The position numbers and the translations under genes are program-made. Of a stretch of 64,000 bases of DNA, positions 40,955 through 50,463 are shown one piece after another; position 1 is the first letter of the stretch; each line of letters begins with the position of its first letter. The DNA is from Acetomicrobium hydrogeniformans ATCC BAA-1850 (GTDB lineage Bacteria > Synergistota > Synergistia > Synergistales > Acetomicrobiaceae), in contig NZ_ACJX03000001.1 in the NCBI RefSeq assembly GCF_000160455.2, positions 1,436,001-1,500,000 on the forward strand, read 5' to 3'. The notes under the pieces were generated by a model. It ran no database searches and was not told where the DNA came from. It saw only the letters and a list, made by a program, of their open reading frames with translations.

Positions 40955-41617
40955 GTGTCGGGGATAGCGGACCTGTTCCTGCATTTGATCTTTCCCGTCA
41001 CATGTCCCATCTGCGGAAAGATCGCGTCTTCCTGTTGCGTTAACTGCGCGGAAGGTTTGCTGTCCCCAAATTTGCCTATATGCATTCAGTGTTTTGGACC
41101 CTATCCCTGCGATAAACACAGCGACTCCTTTCCCCACTATTACGGTGCCGCTCACGAAGGCCAGGCGAGAAAGCTCGTGCATCTTCTCAAATATGGCCAC
41201 GATGGCGCCATAGGCTTTTCCCTGGGGGTCGCACTGTCTTTTCTCCTTGCCGAAACGAGGGCAGACGCTCTGGTTCCCATTCCGCTTCACATGGGAAGCC
41301 CCAGGCTTTTTAATCAATCCAAGAAAATAGTTAAGGGGTTATCCTGTAAACTTAAAATACCGCTACAGGACTGCCTGTCCTGGAACGTCAGGGTGTCCCC
41401 CAGGGCGCCCAAGGCAGCTAAGGACCGAGACCCTCTCCCCGAAAATGCATTTAAGATGAAATATTTTCCCCGTGGTGTAAAAACCGCGATCCTATGTGAT
41501 GACGTCTGCACAACAGGAGCTACTATCTTAAAAGCGGCGTCGGCCCTTCGCGAAGGTAAAATACAAGTGGTGGCCTCCATCAGTTTTACCCTTGGACAAA
41601 AAGGAACATATAATTAA
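40955..41617 (+). CDS. comF: ComF-family phosphoribosyltransferase-like protein
   Basis: The 220-aa protein has an N-terminal cysteine-rich zinc region (CPICG, CCVNC, CIQC) and a C-terminal type I phosphoribosyltransferase fold with the PRPP-loop ILCDDVCTTGAT (about residues 180-191). ComF proteins act in DNA uptake for natural transformation. It sits just upstream of flgM, as in Bacillus, where comF and late flagellar genes are also neighbours. The GTG start has no strong Shine-Dalgarno. No other competence gene is in the window. Confidence 0.85.
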   Translation: MSGIADLFLHLIFPVTCPICGKIASSCCVNCAEGLLSPNLPICIQCFGPYPCDKHSDSFPHYYGAAHEGQARKLVHLLKYGHDGAIGFSLGVALSFLLAETRADALVPIPLHMGSPRLFNQSKKIVKGLSCKLKIPLQDCLSWNVRVSPRAPKAAKDRDPLPENAFKMKYFPRGVKTAILCDDVCTTGATILKAASALREGKIQVVASISFTLGQKGTYN

Positions 41618-41623
41618 TTTGAA

Positions 41624-41651
41624 TCAAGATTTCCCGCAAATGTGCCGATAA
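41624..41651 (+). promoter_or_regulatory. Sigma-28 (FliA/SigD) promoter for flgM-flgN-flgK-flgL
   Basis: TCAAGATT at 41624-41631 (6 of 8 matches to TAAAGTTT) and an exact GCCGATAA at 41644-41651 are separated by 12 bp. They lie 30 bp upstream of the flgM ATG. A sigma-28 promoter in front of its own anti-sigma factor is the known arrangement in flagellar regulation. Confidence 0.8.
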
Positions 41652-41681
41652 AATTAACAGAAAGGAAAAGAGGTGATGGCC

Positions 41682-41960
41682 ATGGTGGAGCCAATTGAAC
41701 CTATAAACAGAGCGCATGAGACGGAACCCGTAAAAAAGGTGCGCCCCAGATACAGGGATGCCAAGGAAAGCGAAGCCGACGGCTTGGAGGTAAGCTTCGT
41801 TGCCAAGACGTTAAAAAGGGCAGTGGAAGAGGCCAAGAAGATTCCCGAAGTAAGGGAAGACAAAGTCGAAATTTTAAGGCAACAGGTACAAAACGGAACC
41901 TACAAGCCCGACCTCGGAGCTTTGGCCAAAATCCTTTACAAGGCCGGTTTCGGGAAATGA
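41682..41960 (+). CDS. flgM: Anti-sigma-28 factor FlgM
   Basis: FlgM binds and inhibits the flagellar sigma factor until the hook is complete, when it is exported. The 92-aa protein has a charged, probably unstructured N-terminal half and the C-terminal sigma-binding helices (VREDKVEILRQQVQNGTY, then LAKILYKAG). The ATG at 41682 is selected because agaggtgat ends 4-5 bases before it; ATG 41676 overlaps that site. It overlaps flgN by 4 bases. Confidence 0.9.
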   Translation: MVEPIEPINRAHETEPVKKVRPRYRDAKESEADGLEVSFVAKTLKRAVEEAKKIPEVREDKVEILRQQVQNGTYKPDLGALAKILYKAGFGK

Positions 41961-42406
41961 AATCCTCGGAAAACCTTGCCCTCGAACTTGCCAGCGTCAT
42001 TGAAGAAATGGCAAGCCGGCTCGAGGGCATAGCCGGGCTTCTCAAAAAAGAGCGGCGCCTCATCGGAGGTGGCGATTACCTCGCGTTGCAGAATGCGATC
42101 AAGGAGCTCGAAAGAAGTGCTTCTGACTTTTTGTCCCTGGAGGGCAACCGCGATCGCCTGGCGCGCGAAATTTCAGCACTTTTGCACTGCGAACCCAAGA
42201 TATCCGCCCTGGCATCTTGCACGGATGAAGCCGAAGCAGCCGCTCTTCTTGAAGCTGCCAAGAAACTACAAAGCTCCATGGCCGTCCTGAAGTCCGAGCT
42301 CGACATAACTTCACGTCTTCTCGACGAGTCCAAAAGGTACGGCGAAATGATCCTGTCCCAGCTTAGCAGCCTTGCAGGAGGGGGCACCTTCAGCATACAA
42401 GGCTAA
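41957..42406 (+). CDS. flgN: FlgN-type flagellar export chaperone
   Basis: FlgN-family chaperones deliver the hook-filament junction proteins FlgK and FlgL to the export gate. The 149-aa protein is predicted almost fully helical, with a FlgN-like ALQNAIKELERSASDFLSLEGNRD segment (near residues 40-63) and a C-terminal helix. Sequence similarity is modest, as is normal for the family; the position between flgM and flgK makes the assignment firm. Confidence 0.85.
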   Translation: MKSSENLALELASVIEEMASRLEGIAGLLKKERRLIGGGDYLALQNAIKELERSASDFLSLEGNRDRLAREISALLHCEPKISALASCTDEAEAAALLEAAKKLQSSMAVLKSELDITSRLLDESKRYGEMILSQLSSLAGGGTFSIQG

Positions 42407-42428
42407 ACTAAAGAGGAGAGTACTTACG

Positions 42429-44906
42429 ATGATAAATTCTTTTTTTGGCTTGGAAATGGGCCGAAGGGCGCTCGATTACTTTAGAAGAGGTATGGAAACG
42501 GCAGGACACAACATATCCAATGCCGACGTCGACGGCTACTCAAGGCAAAGGGTAGAGGCGGGTACCACGATACCTTTCACCGACCCGGCTTTCAATAGGC
42601 CGGCCACGCCGGGACAGATCGGTACAGGCGTTCAGATTGAAGCTATAAGGCGCTTGCGTGATTCCTTCCTGGATGCTCAATACCGCGAGGAGATGTCTAC
42701 TCTCGGTTATTGGGAAGCCCTTGAGGAGGCCATAGGGCATATAGAGCTTTTCGTGAACGAACCTGCAGGCGAGGGGCTGAAGGTCGCCCTGGACGAGTTC
42801 TGGGCTGCTTTGGAGGAGTTGTCGAAAAGGCCCGACAATGCTGCAGCACGTGAAGGGGTTATCCAAAGCACGAAAAATCTCACGGTTTTTTTGGACCAGC
42901 TATCGGGAAACTACGATCAATATCGCCTGTCGTTAAACCAGGATCTGGGATCCCTCGTAACCGAGGTAAACTCTTTGATAGACCAGATAGCGGCCCTGAA
43001 CGAAAAGATAGCACAAGTCAAGGCCGTCGGGGGAAATCCCAACGATCTGCTGGACAGGCGTGACTTGCTTACCGAGAAACTGAGCGAACTTATAGACATA
43101 TCCGTATCCACTCCCCTTCAGGAGCAGGACGGAGATTTTAAAATAGATCTCCACGGCAAGGTCCTGGTGCAGGGTTCGCAGACAAGACATCTAGTGCTGG
43201 TTTCTGTGCCCGGAAACGAAGGTTTTTACGACGTCCAGGTCGAGGACAATCTCTTCGATCACGTGGACAACACCGATGTCCTTCTTGCCGTAATTGAGCA
43301 AAAGGCGCCAACGGCAGTGCATTCGGTGCTGGTGGAGAGGCTGGCAAGCGAAACGAATTGGAAGGTAGGCTCCCCGGGCAGCCTGTCAAACGTCGTAAGT
43401 CCCGACCAGGCGCTCAACCTGCACGGCGACTTTTCCCTTCAGGTGAGTTCAGGAGGTGTGGTCAAGACATCCCATCAGTTCAGTGGCGGCGTTTTGCCTT
43501 CTCCGGCTTCAGATGAATCTAGGGATTACAGCTTTCGCCTTGCCGCGGGCGGATTTGAAAGGGTTATTTCCGTAAATTGGAATGACAGTGCCTCCAAATG
43601 GGAGATAAGAGACAATGCAGGAAACAACGCCCTCTCTGCGTCCTCCACGCTTTCCCTACAGGACTTATCCGACTTTATAAACGCAAACTACTCTTCGTAT
43701 TTGAACGCGTCAGTCACATCCGATAACCGCCTTACCATAGCCTCGTCGGACAGGCATTTGATCTCCCTTGTCGATATCAAAGGCGATTTGACGTCACAAC
43801 TTGGCATTTCCGACAGTGCAAAGACCGTCACCGTAAGCGTAACAGAGGAAGACAGTTTAAATGCTATCGCAAACAAGATAAACGGAGCCTACATGACCGA
43901 GGGCGGTCCCTCCAGTCCCGAGGAGTGGCTTAGAGCTTCCGTCGAACAGGCTCCGGACGGAACGTACTACCTTACACTGGAAAGCCAGGTAATGGGAGAA
44001 GCTCAAAGGATTAACGTCACGGGCGACGAAAACGGAGGCCTTTACGTGGCCCATAATCTGGGGCTTTTAAATTCCGACGGTTCTACCAATTTCATGACCA
44101 CGGCAGAGGATGCTCTCATATCCTTCGACGGGAGAAAGTACCTATCTTCCGTAAACAGGTTTACCGAGGCGAGGCAGATCACTCCTTCAGACGGCTATGC
44201 AGCAAAGAACATGAGCGAGGTCTCTTCGGGCATTACGCTGCAACTGGCGGGAACGGGGATGGCTTCCGTGAGGGTGGAACACCACGTGCAAGGCGGGAAG
44301 ATATACGGCATGCTTGAGGCCAGAGATGACTTGATATTGTCACACCTTTCGACTTTTGACGAGCTGGCCTACAGGCTGGCCCTGGAGATGAATGCCCTTC
44401 ACTATTCGGGCCACGGCATGGGAGAAAACGCAGACGTGACGGGAACGGCCTTTTTCGTGCCACTGCTCAGGCAATATGGTGCCGCCCGATCCTTGACGGT
44501 CAACCCCCTTCTGGAGCAGGATTCAAGCCTTATTGCCGCGGCTGCAGACGATGGTGAAGGAAACAGCCTGGGAAGCGGCGACGGCACAAAGGCCCTGGCT
44601 ATGGCCCGTCTCAAACAGACAAAGGTGCTATCGGGAGGGAGTGCGGACTTCAACGAATTTTACCTGAGCTTCATCGCAGAATTGGGTGCGCAGGGGCGAA
44701 GGACCGTAACCATGGCCGAAAACCAACGGGCCTTGACGGATCAGATCAATGCCCAAAGGCAGTCCGTCATGGGGGTCAATATAGACGAAGAGATGATGGA
44801 CATCGTCAAGTTTCAGCAGGCATTTAATGCTATGGCGCGTTATATTACAACCATAGACGAAATGTTGGACACCATAATAAACCGCATGGGAATAGTAGGC
44901 AGGTAG
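42429..44906 (+). CDS. flgK: Hook-filament junction protein 1, FlgK (enlarged, 825 aa)
   Basis: FlgK is the first junction protein between hook and filament. The N-terminus shows the axial motif FFGLEMGRRALDYFRRGMETAGHNISNADVDGYSRQRV (landmark, residues 4-41), and the C-terminus has NIDEEMMDIVKFQQAFNAMARYITTIDEML. The usual length is about 450-650 aa. The extra sequence is central: at least two beta-rich units with LSLQDLSDFINANY and SLNAIANKINGAY motifs that resemble flagellin IN repeats. The ATG at 42429 is chosen over an upstream frame overlapping flgN because of aaagaggag. Confidence 0.93.
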   Translation: MINSFFGLEMGRRALDYFRRGMETAGHNISNADVDGYSRQRVEAGTTIPFTDPAFNRPATPGQIGTGVQIEAIRRLRDSFLDAQYREEMSTLGYWEALEEAIGHIELFVNEPAGEGLKVALDEFWAALEELSKRPDNAAAREGVIQSTKNLTVFLDQLSGNYDQYRLSLNQDLGSLVTEVNSLIDQIAALNEKIAQVKAVGGNPNDLLDRRDLLTEKLSELIDISVSTPLQEQDGDFKIDLHGKVLVQGSQTRHLVLVSVPGNEGFYDVQVEDNLFDHVDNTDVLLAVIEQKAPTAVHSVLVERLASETNWKVGSPGSLSNVVSPDQALNLHGDFSLQVSSGGVVKTSHQFSGGVLPSPASDESRDYSFRLAAGGFERVISVNWNDSASKWEIRDNAGNNALSASSTLSLQDLSDFINANYSSYLNASVTSDNRLTIASSDRHLISLVDIKGDLTSQLGISDSAKTVTVSVTEEDSLNAIANKINGAYMTEGGPSSPEEWLRASVEQAPDGTYYLTLESQVMGEAQRINVTGDENGGLYVAHNLGLLNSDGSTNFMTTAEDALISFDGRKYLSSVNRFTEARQITPSDGYAAKNMSEVSSGITLQLAGTGMASVRVEHHVQGGKIYGMLEARDDLILSHLSTFDELAYRLALEMNALHYSGHGMGENADVTGTAFFVPLLRQYGAARSLTVNPLLEQDSSLIAAAADDGEGNSLGSGDGTKALAMARLKQTKVLSGGSADFNEFYLSFIAELGAQGRRTVTMAENQRALTDQINAQRQSVMGVNIDEEMMDIVKFQQAFNAMARYITTIDEMLDTIINRMGIVGR

Positions 44907-44929
44907 CCTGCCTTTGGAGGGGATGAGAT

Positions 44930-47599
44930 ATGAACCGTGTGACTAACTCCATGATGAACCAGATCTTTTTGTCGGACATGCACAGCAACTTGGAACGAAT
45001 GCTCAAACTTCAAAGGCAGATGTCGACGGGAAAGCTCCATCAAAAACCTTCGGACGACCCTTTAGCCGTCGGCAGAGAGCTCTCTATATCAACAACCATA
45101 TTTGAAAACGAACAATATTTGAAAAATTTAGACGACGCGATGATGTGGCTTTCCAACACCGATGCAGCATTAAACCAGATAACCGACGTAATGCATCGCA
45201 TTAGGGAGCTGGCCATCTACGCTGGAAACGGGACTTTTGAGGAGGCAGAATATAATGCTATTGCGGATGAAATTTATCAGCTTCAGGAGGAGCTGATAAA
45301 TACGGCTAATTTTTCTGTTGAAGGTAGATATCTGTTTTCCGGATTAAATGCGACCCAGAAGCCTTTCTTGCGGGATGAGCGCGGAAAGGTTGTATATATG
45401 GGAAACGAAATTCACGTCGAATACGAGGTCGAAAGAAAAGTTACTGGGCAAGTTTCATTCCACGGTCGCGAAGTTTTTCCGGAGCATTACGAACAGTATG
45501 TTTTGGAAAGCTACGAGGTTCCCCTGTCCTTTTCGTGGACGGGCAGAAGCGAGATACTCCAGGTCAGAGTAGGCGACAGGACGGCCAAGGTTATGATCCC
45601 CGAAAAATGGGCCGACGATAATAAAAATGGCTTACAAGACGTGTCCGATATGAATGACTTTCGAGACCCGGGAGAACTTACAGGCTACAGCTTAGATGAA
45701 TTGGCAAGCCTCATAAACGAAAGTCTTGCCATGGGAGACGTGGGAAAACTTGTGTCAGTGTCCGTGGAAAAGGACTATGATCGCGGGGTTCAAAGGCTCG
45801 TTATCAAAGGGCATACGGGCGAGCCTTTGTCGATTACCTCATGGCCTTCTCCTGACTTTGAACCATTGCCGAGCGATGAAACCGCGGGTCAGCCCATGGA
45901 TCACAGTCACATAGGATTGGCCTCCTATTTGGGCATCGAGACATCGCTGAAAAGCGTGGAATTTCCGACGGGTCATACCATAGACCCGACAAACAGCCCA
46001 ATTTACTGGAGGCTTGAAAGCGGCGATGACTTTGTCGAGGTGCGTATAGACGGCGGACCTGAGCTTTCCCTTCAGGACCTGGCCGATAGGCTCAATAGCG
46101 CTGCAGGAGATTGGTTACAGGTTGTCGTTCAGACGGACGAGGAAGAAACGTCGTCGGGCGCAGATCTTGAAGAGCCGACTCAAAAACTTGTATTTCGCAC
46201 ACTGGATGGTTCGGCACTTAATATATACGATCTAAATCCGACGGTAAGCGCTTCAGCTGCCGAATTCGGTTTACAAACGGCGTTGGTCATGGATGACGCG
46301 AATGCCGTATTTCCCCTGGACGGACTTGATCCCAATATGCCAGCCTTAGTCAATGTCGAAGTTGGAGGAAAAGGTTACACCGTAAAGCTTTATCGCGACC
46401 AAGTTGGCAGCCTTTCCGGCAGCACCTGGAATGTGGATGCCCTAAAGGTCGCCAAGGCCATACAGTCTCAAGTCGGCGAGGATTTGATCGGCTACCGCGA
46501 GCTTGAGGACGGCCGTGTGGCCCTTTATTCAAAGACGGGCCAGGCGTTAAAGGTCACTGACCTTCCTTTCGGCGATCCGCAGTTTTCCGATTACACGTCA
46601 GGCATCGCCGCAAACTTGAGGGTTCATTCGGGCATTGCAGGAGGCGAAATTAACGGGACGACCGCACCAAGCGGCGGCGTGATCCGTATCCGTTCGGGCG
46701 GCAGCACGGTCGACGTAGCCGTCTTGGCGGGAGAGACTCCCGAGGAGATCGCAAAAAAGATAAAGGGGTTGGCAGGTTCCTGGCTTGACGTGAGCTTATA
46801 CGACGCCGATTTAAGCGGTTCGTCGGGAAGCCAGAGGATTTCGCTGGCGGCAAAGGACGGCTCAGCCCTATCCGTTTACGATGTCCAGGGCAGCATCGCA
46901 CAAAGCTTTCTGCAAATAGACACTGCTTTGCGCAGCGCTTCCGACGTCTCGACATGGAGCGGAAGCGGGACTTTGAGCATTACCGTAAACGGCTATACCC
47001 ATACCATAGACACCGCGGGTATGACCGCAAACGATCTGGCGGACACCGTAAACGCCAGGTTTCAAAGCGGCGACGTAAGGGCGGAGGTCGTAGAAAACGA
47101 CACCGGAGACTTGCGGTTCGTATTATGGTCTCCGAGGGGTTACGCAATCGAAGCGCAAGGAGATGTTCCCGGTTTGTCTAGCCCTGCGCATACTCCTATC
47201 AGGGGAGGCATTTTTCCTTATAATCAGACAATAACGGTTAGGACTTCGGCGAATATAAATTCCACCGACTTTTTCGGGTTGCTGGACGATCTGGTGCAGG
47301 CTTTAAGGCAGGGCGATGTGGAAGGGATATCCGGCAATATCTTGCCAAAAATTGACGATGCAATCGATGATGTCCTTCGCGTTCGGACTCAATCCGGTGC
47401 TCTTCAAAAGAGGTATGAAACGTCAAGTTCTAGATTGAAGCAGATGAACTTAAACTACAACGAGCTTTACAGCAAGGTGTCGGATACCGACCTCGCCGAA
47501 GCGGCAACAAAATTTGCCATGGCACAATCCGTATATCAGGCAAGCCTGGCAACCATAGCCAGGATAATACAGCCCACGCTGGTGGACTTTTTGACTTAA
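44930..47599 (+). CDS. flgL: Hook-filament junction protein 3, FlgL (giant, 889 aa)
   Basis: FlgL joins FlgK to the filament. The helical N-terminus (MNRVTNSMMNQIFLSDMHSN, then QMSTGKLHQKPSDDPLAVGR) and the C-terminal ETSSSRLKQMNLNYNELYSK to LATIARIIQPTLVDFL are classic. The usual size is about 300-500 aa. Residues about 205-750 hold roughly five degenerate units of 70-100 aa (208-306, 358-437, 473-545, 583-652, 681-746), each with a short beta pair, an L-x-[DE]-[LI]-A helix motif, and then a strand ending DGSAL or similar. These resemble surface-exposed flagellin IN-type modules. The frame is continuous, without signs of decay. Confidence 0.93.
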   Translation: MNRVTNSMMNQIFLSDMHSNLERMLKLQRQMSTGKLHQKPSDDPLAVGRELSISTTIFENEQYLKNLDDAMMWLSNTDAALNQITDVMHRIRELAIYAGNGTFEEAEYNAIADEIYQLQEELINTANFSVEGRYLFSGLNATQKPFLRDERGKVVYMGNEIHVEYEVERKVTGQVSFHGREVFPEHYEQYVLESYEVPLSFSWTGRSEILQVRVGDRTAKVMIPEKWADDNKNGLQDVSDMNDFRDPGELTGYSLDELASLINESLAMGDVGKLVSVSVEKDYDRGVQRLVIKGHTGEPLSITSWPSPDFEPLPSDETAGQPMDHSHIGLASYLGIETSLKSVEFPTGHTIDPTNSPIYWRLESGDDFVEVRIDGGPELSLQDLADRLNSAAGDWLQVVVQTDEEETSSGADLEEPTQKLVFRTLDGSALNIYDLNPTVSASAAEFGLQTALVMDDANAVFPLDGLDPNMPALVNVEVGGKGYTVKLYRDQVGSLSGSTWNVDALKVAKAIQSQVGEDLIGYRELEDGRVALYSKTGQALKVTDLPFGDPQFSDYTSGIAANLRVHSGIAGGEINGTTAPSGGVIRIRSGGSTVDVAVLAGETPEEIAKKIKGLAGSWLDVSLYDADLSGSSGSQRISLAAKDGSALSVYDVQGSIAQSFLQIDTALRSASDVSTWSGSGTLSITVNGYTHTIDTAGMTANDLADTVNARFQSGDVRAEVVENDTGDLRFVLWSPRGYAIEAQGDVPGLSSPAHTPIRGGIFPYNQTITVRTSANINSTDFFGLLDDLVQALRQGDVEGISGNILPKIDDAIDDVLRVRTQSGALQKRYETSSSRLKQMNLNYNELYSKVSDTDLAEAATKFAMAQSVYQASLATIARIIQPTLVDFLT

Positions 47600-47616
47600 A
47601 GGAACAGGTGATTTAT

Positions 47617-50325
47617 ATGTCATTAAGCATTTGGCAGGAAAACATCGAGGAGTTGAAGAAACGCCAGCCTAAACTGGCCGCGTTGCTCGAAAAAGAAAGG
47701 AAATCTTATATCGAAAGCAGGACGCGCCTGATCCCGGATATTACACAGACCCCTAGCGGCCTTTGGATTAAAAGCCCTAATCGGCCTTTTTTCGAGCCCT
47801 TTAAGGGCAACAACGCTAAAGATGTCCCGAAAAATGCCTGCCTTTTTGTGGTCGGTGCCGGCAGCCCCAGCTATTTTACGGCCCTCTTTAAGTCCATGAG
47901 CTGGTCGGCCATGGCTGTCATAGTAGTAGAGCCGAACATTGACCTCTTGTTTTGGCTTTTTGAAGAAGTATCGGTATATAAGCTTCTTCCGCCGTTTATT
48001 CGTTTGGGCTTTGCGATAAGCGACGAAGACGATCTCGTTTTGGAGCTTTTGGACACGACCGTTACACCTCTTGGGACCTTTACTGCAGGCGATTTGGGAT
48101 ACGTGATTCATAAAGGCGAATGCGAGGACCCAAAACCTTTTAACGAAATCCTGGCAAAGCTCAAAGAACGCATTTTGATAAACCTTCAAATGATCGGAAA
48201 TTCCGTCGAAGACACTTTGCTTGGCTTAAGACAGATGGCCCTGTCTTCTCCGTGGATCGCCTTCGGTCCCAAGTTAAGGACTTTAAAGGGAGCTTTCAAG
48301 GGAAGGCCTTCCGTCGTGGTCTCTGCGGGGCCCTCTTTGGATAAAAATTTTCATCTCCTCAAGGGCAGAGAAGACAGGTTACTCATAATAGCCACCGATA
48401 CGGTGCTGCGCAAGCTTCTTAAAAACGGCATAAGGCCTCATATCGTATGCGCCCTCGAAAGGGGCCTTGCCGTGCTCGACAAACACTTCCGTGACGTCAT
48501 AAGAGATTACGAAGAAGAGCTCAAAGACGTTTTGCTTATTGTCCAGTCCGTGTGCGTGCCCCAGATAGTCGGCACCTGGCCCGGCCCTAAAATCGTCGTG
48601 GGAAAGGCAGGTTTGCCCCTTGACTACTGGGTGGTCGGCCAGCTTTTGGACGGCGACGTAATTCCTTCGGGAGCTTCCGTTGCCCACATGTGCATGAATA
48701 TAGCCGCCTTGCTTGGATCCGATAAGATTGCCCTTATCGGGCAAGACCTTGCCTACGGAGAGGAAGGTACTACCCACAGCAGCGATACGGCATGGTCCAA
48801 GGAAAAATCGGGCGATGCAATGATCTCCGAAGAAAATCGCATCCCGGTTCCTGGAGCGTTGGGAGGCAGCGTATTCACTCACGGCATATGGCTCATGTTC
48901 CTGCGTATTTTTGAACAGATGATAGGCTCCTTGGCTGAAGGAGGCCTTCGGGTTTATGACTGTACCGAAGGCGGCGCTTTGATCAGGGGCACGGAAGTGA
49001 TGTCATTTAAGGATTTTACAGATGGCTTCGTGGACTCTATTGAGGGTCTTCCTATTTTACCGCAAGAAGTCGTCATTCAAGATACGGATAAGGATTGGCG
49101 TGGGTTGGCGGATAGCCTGCTTAAAAACATCGATGATGGCATTAAGGGCTTTGCATTTTCGCTTGAGCTGCTGCAAAAGCTGGAGGAAGAAAAAAAGCGA
49201 GTTGTCTCCCCCGGCCTTCCGCCGGCAAGAAGGCAAAAGCTTGCCTATGAGACTTCGGCCGTAATAGATGCCTTGCATGCCCAAAACAGGGTCCTGGAGT
49301 TTTTAGGACAAACTTACGCCTACGCTACTTTGCTTGAGATAGTAAAGACCCGCACCCTGGAAAACATGGAGATGATAACCAGATGGGAAAAGGCCCATGA
49401 TGATCTCATTGCCGCCCATCGTGTGGCCGCCAACTTTACGATTCAATGGCTGACCTACATAAAAGACACCATACAGGGCTTTAAAGAGGCAGGAGAAAAA
49501 GGCTTATCCTTTGGCCTTGCCCCTGCAGACGAAGAGGCTGCCCGCGGTTGCCTTGAATCACTGCTTGAAAGCAATACGGATGACGAAGGAGACATGGGGA
49601 GATTTCGCAAACCTCTGATCGACAACCTCCTTGCAAGGTGCGATCCCCTCTCTGCCGATTGGCCTTACAAACTGCTTTGGAAATTGGCACTCCACCTCGA
49701 GAGTGAAGGACGGGCTGAAGAAGGGTGTGCCTACATGCAGAAGATTGCAGGTCTTCTTGAGGACCGCGAAGTGGAAAGAACAGAATCCGCCGGGGTGCTT
49801 AAGACTTGGGCACGGCTTCTGGCAGCCCCCGACCTCTGTCGTTTGCCTCAGTTTGAGATGGCAAGGCTTATTTTAAGCAACGCCCTTCGTTACGCTCCCA
49901 ATGACGAAGAGATACAGAAGATGTGGGTATTTTTGATAGAACAGGAAGGTCAACTCTTCGGGGATCTTAAGGGGTTGGACCCTGAAAATGCAGTCATTAA
50001 GTGGCGTAAAGAAAAGGCAGATGTGGAAAAGTTCGTTATCCGTGGCGAAATGTACGAAGCCTTACATAAAGCATGGCACATGGTCGAAATGTTTCATGAG
50101 GTACTGCCGAATGAAAGCCGAGAAATAGCTCATTGGTGCCTTTCTACGGCGGAAAAGCTCTTGGATATTCGTGCCGAGGCAAGCGCAGAGCTAACATCAC
50201 TCATGCGTCGTGTGCGCAATGGCCTTCCAATTATAGAAGAGCTTAAAGTTCCCGTTACGCCAAAATTGGCTCAAAAAATTTATCCGGGATATGAATTAAA
50301 GTTTTTGCCGACAAAGGCCGAATAA
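47617..50325 (+). CDS. Maf-type motility-associated glycosyltransferase (DUF115)
   Basis: The 902-aa protein belongs to the motility-associated factor family, which transfers nonulosonic acids such as pseudaminic acid to flagellin Ser/Thr. The DUF115 core has SAGPSLDKNFHLL (about residues 235-247), DTVLRKLLKNGIRPHIVCALE and GASVAHMCMNIAALLGSDKIALIGQDLAYGE. An alpha-helical C-terminal part (about 500-902) looks repeat-like. It lies between flgL and flagellin and upstream of the pse genes, exactly the context expected for flagellin O-glycosylation. The acceptor and sugar are inferred from context. Confidence 0.9.
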   Translation: MSLSIWQENIEELKKRQPKLAALLEKERKSYIESRTRLIPDITQTPSGLWIKSPNRPFFEPFKGNNAKDVPKNACLFVVGAGSPSYFTALFKSMSWSAMAVIVVEPNIDLLFWLFEEVSVYKLLPPFIRLGFAISDEDDLVLELLDTTVTPLGTFTAGDLGYVIHKGECEDPKPFNEILAKLKERILINLQMIGNSVEDTLLGLRQMALSSPWIAFGPKLRTLKGAFKGRPSVVVSAGPSLDKNFHLLKGREDRLLIIATDTVLRKLLKNGIRPHIVCALERGLAVLDKHFRDVIRDYEEELKDVLLIVQSVCVPQIVGTWPGPKIVVGKAGLPLDYWVVGQLLDGDVIPSGASVAHMCMNIAALLGSDKIALIGQDLAYGEEGTTHSSDTAWSKEKSGDAMISEENRIPVPGALGGSVFTHGIWLMFLRIFEQMIGSLAEGGLRVYDCTEGGALIRGTEVMSFKDFTDGFVDSIEGLPILPQEVVIQDTDKDWRGLADSLLKNIDDGIKGFAFSLELLQKLEEEKKRVVSPGLPPARRQKLAYETSAVIDALHAQNRVLEFLGQTYAYATLLEIVKTRTLENMEMITRWEKAHDDLIAAHRVAANFTIQWLTYIKDTIQGFKEAGEKGLSFGLAPADEEAARGCLESLLESNTDDEGDMGRFRKPLIDNLLARCDPLSADWPYKLLWKLALHLESEGRAEEGCAYMQKIAGLLEDREVERTESAGVLKTWARLLAAPDLCRLPQFEMARLILSNALRYAPNDEEIQKMWVFLIEQEGQLFGDLKGLDPENAVIKWRKEKADVEKFVIRGEMYEALHKAWHMVEMFHEVLPNESREIAHWCLSTAEKLLDIRAEASAELTSLMRRVRNGLPIIEELKVPVTPKLAQKIYPGYELKFLPTKAE
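50297..50325 (+). promoter_or_regulatory. Sigma-28-type promoter for flagellin
   Basis: An exact TAAAGTTT at 50297-50304 is followed after 12 bp by GCCGAATAA at 50317-50325, the consensus GCCGATAA with one inserted A. It lies within the last codons of the Maf gene and predicts a flagellin 5' leader of about 130 bases. The 12-bp spacer equals that of the flgM promoter. Confidence 0.7.
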
Positions 50326-50463
50326 TTTGTAAGAGGAGGTGATGCGCGTCTGAGATGTATTAATTTTAACTTCAAATGCGGGATAGATTAGGCTTATGGG
50401 GTATTTGTATGGGTGGGGTAAGGATGCCCTGCTCGAAAAACTATCAAGGAGGGTGAAGCGATT

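Noticed and set aside
50361-50390. Alternative flagellin promoter near TAAT...GCGGGATA
   Set aside because: Both boxes match sigma-28 consensus poorly compared with the TAAAGTTT site at 50297.
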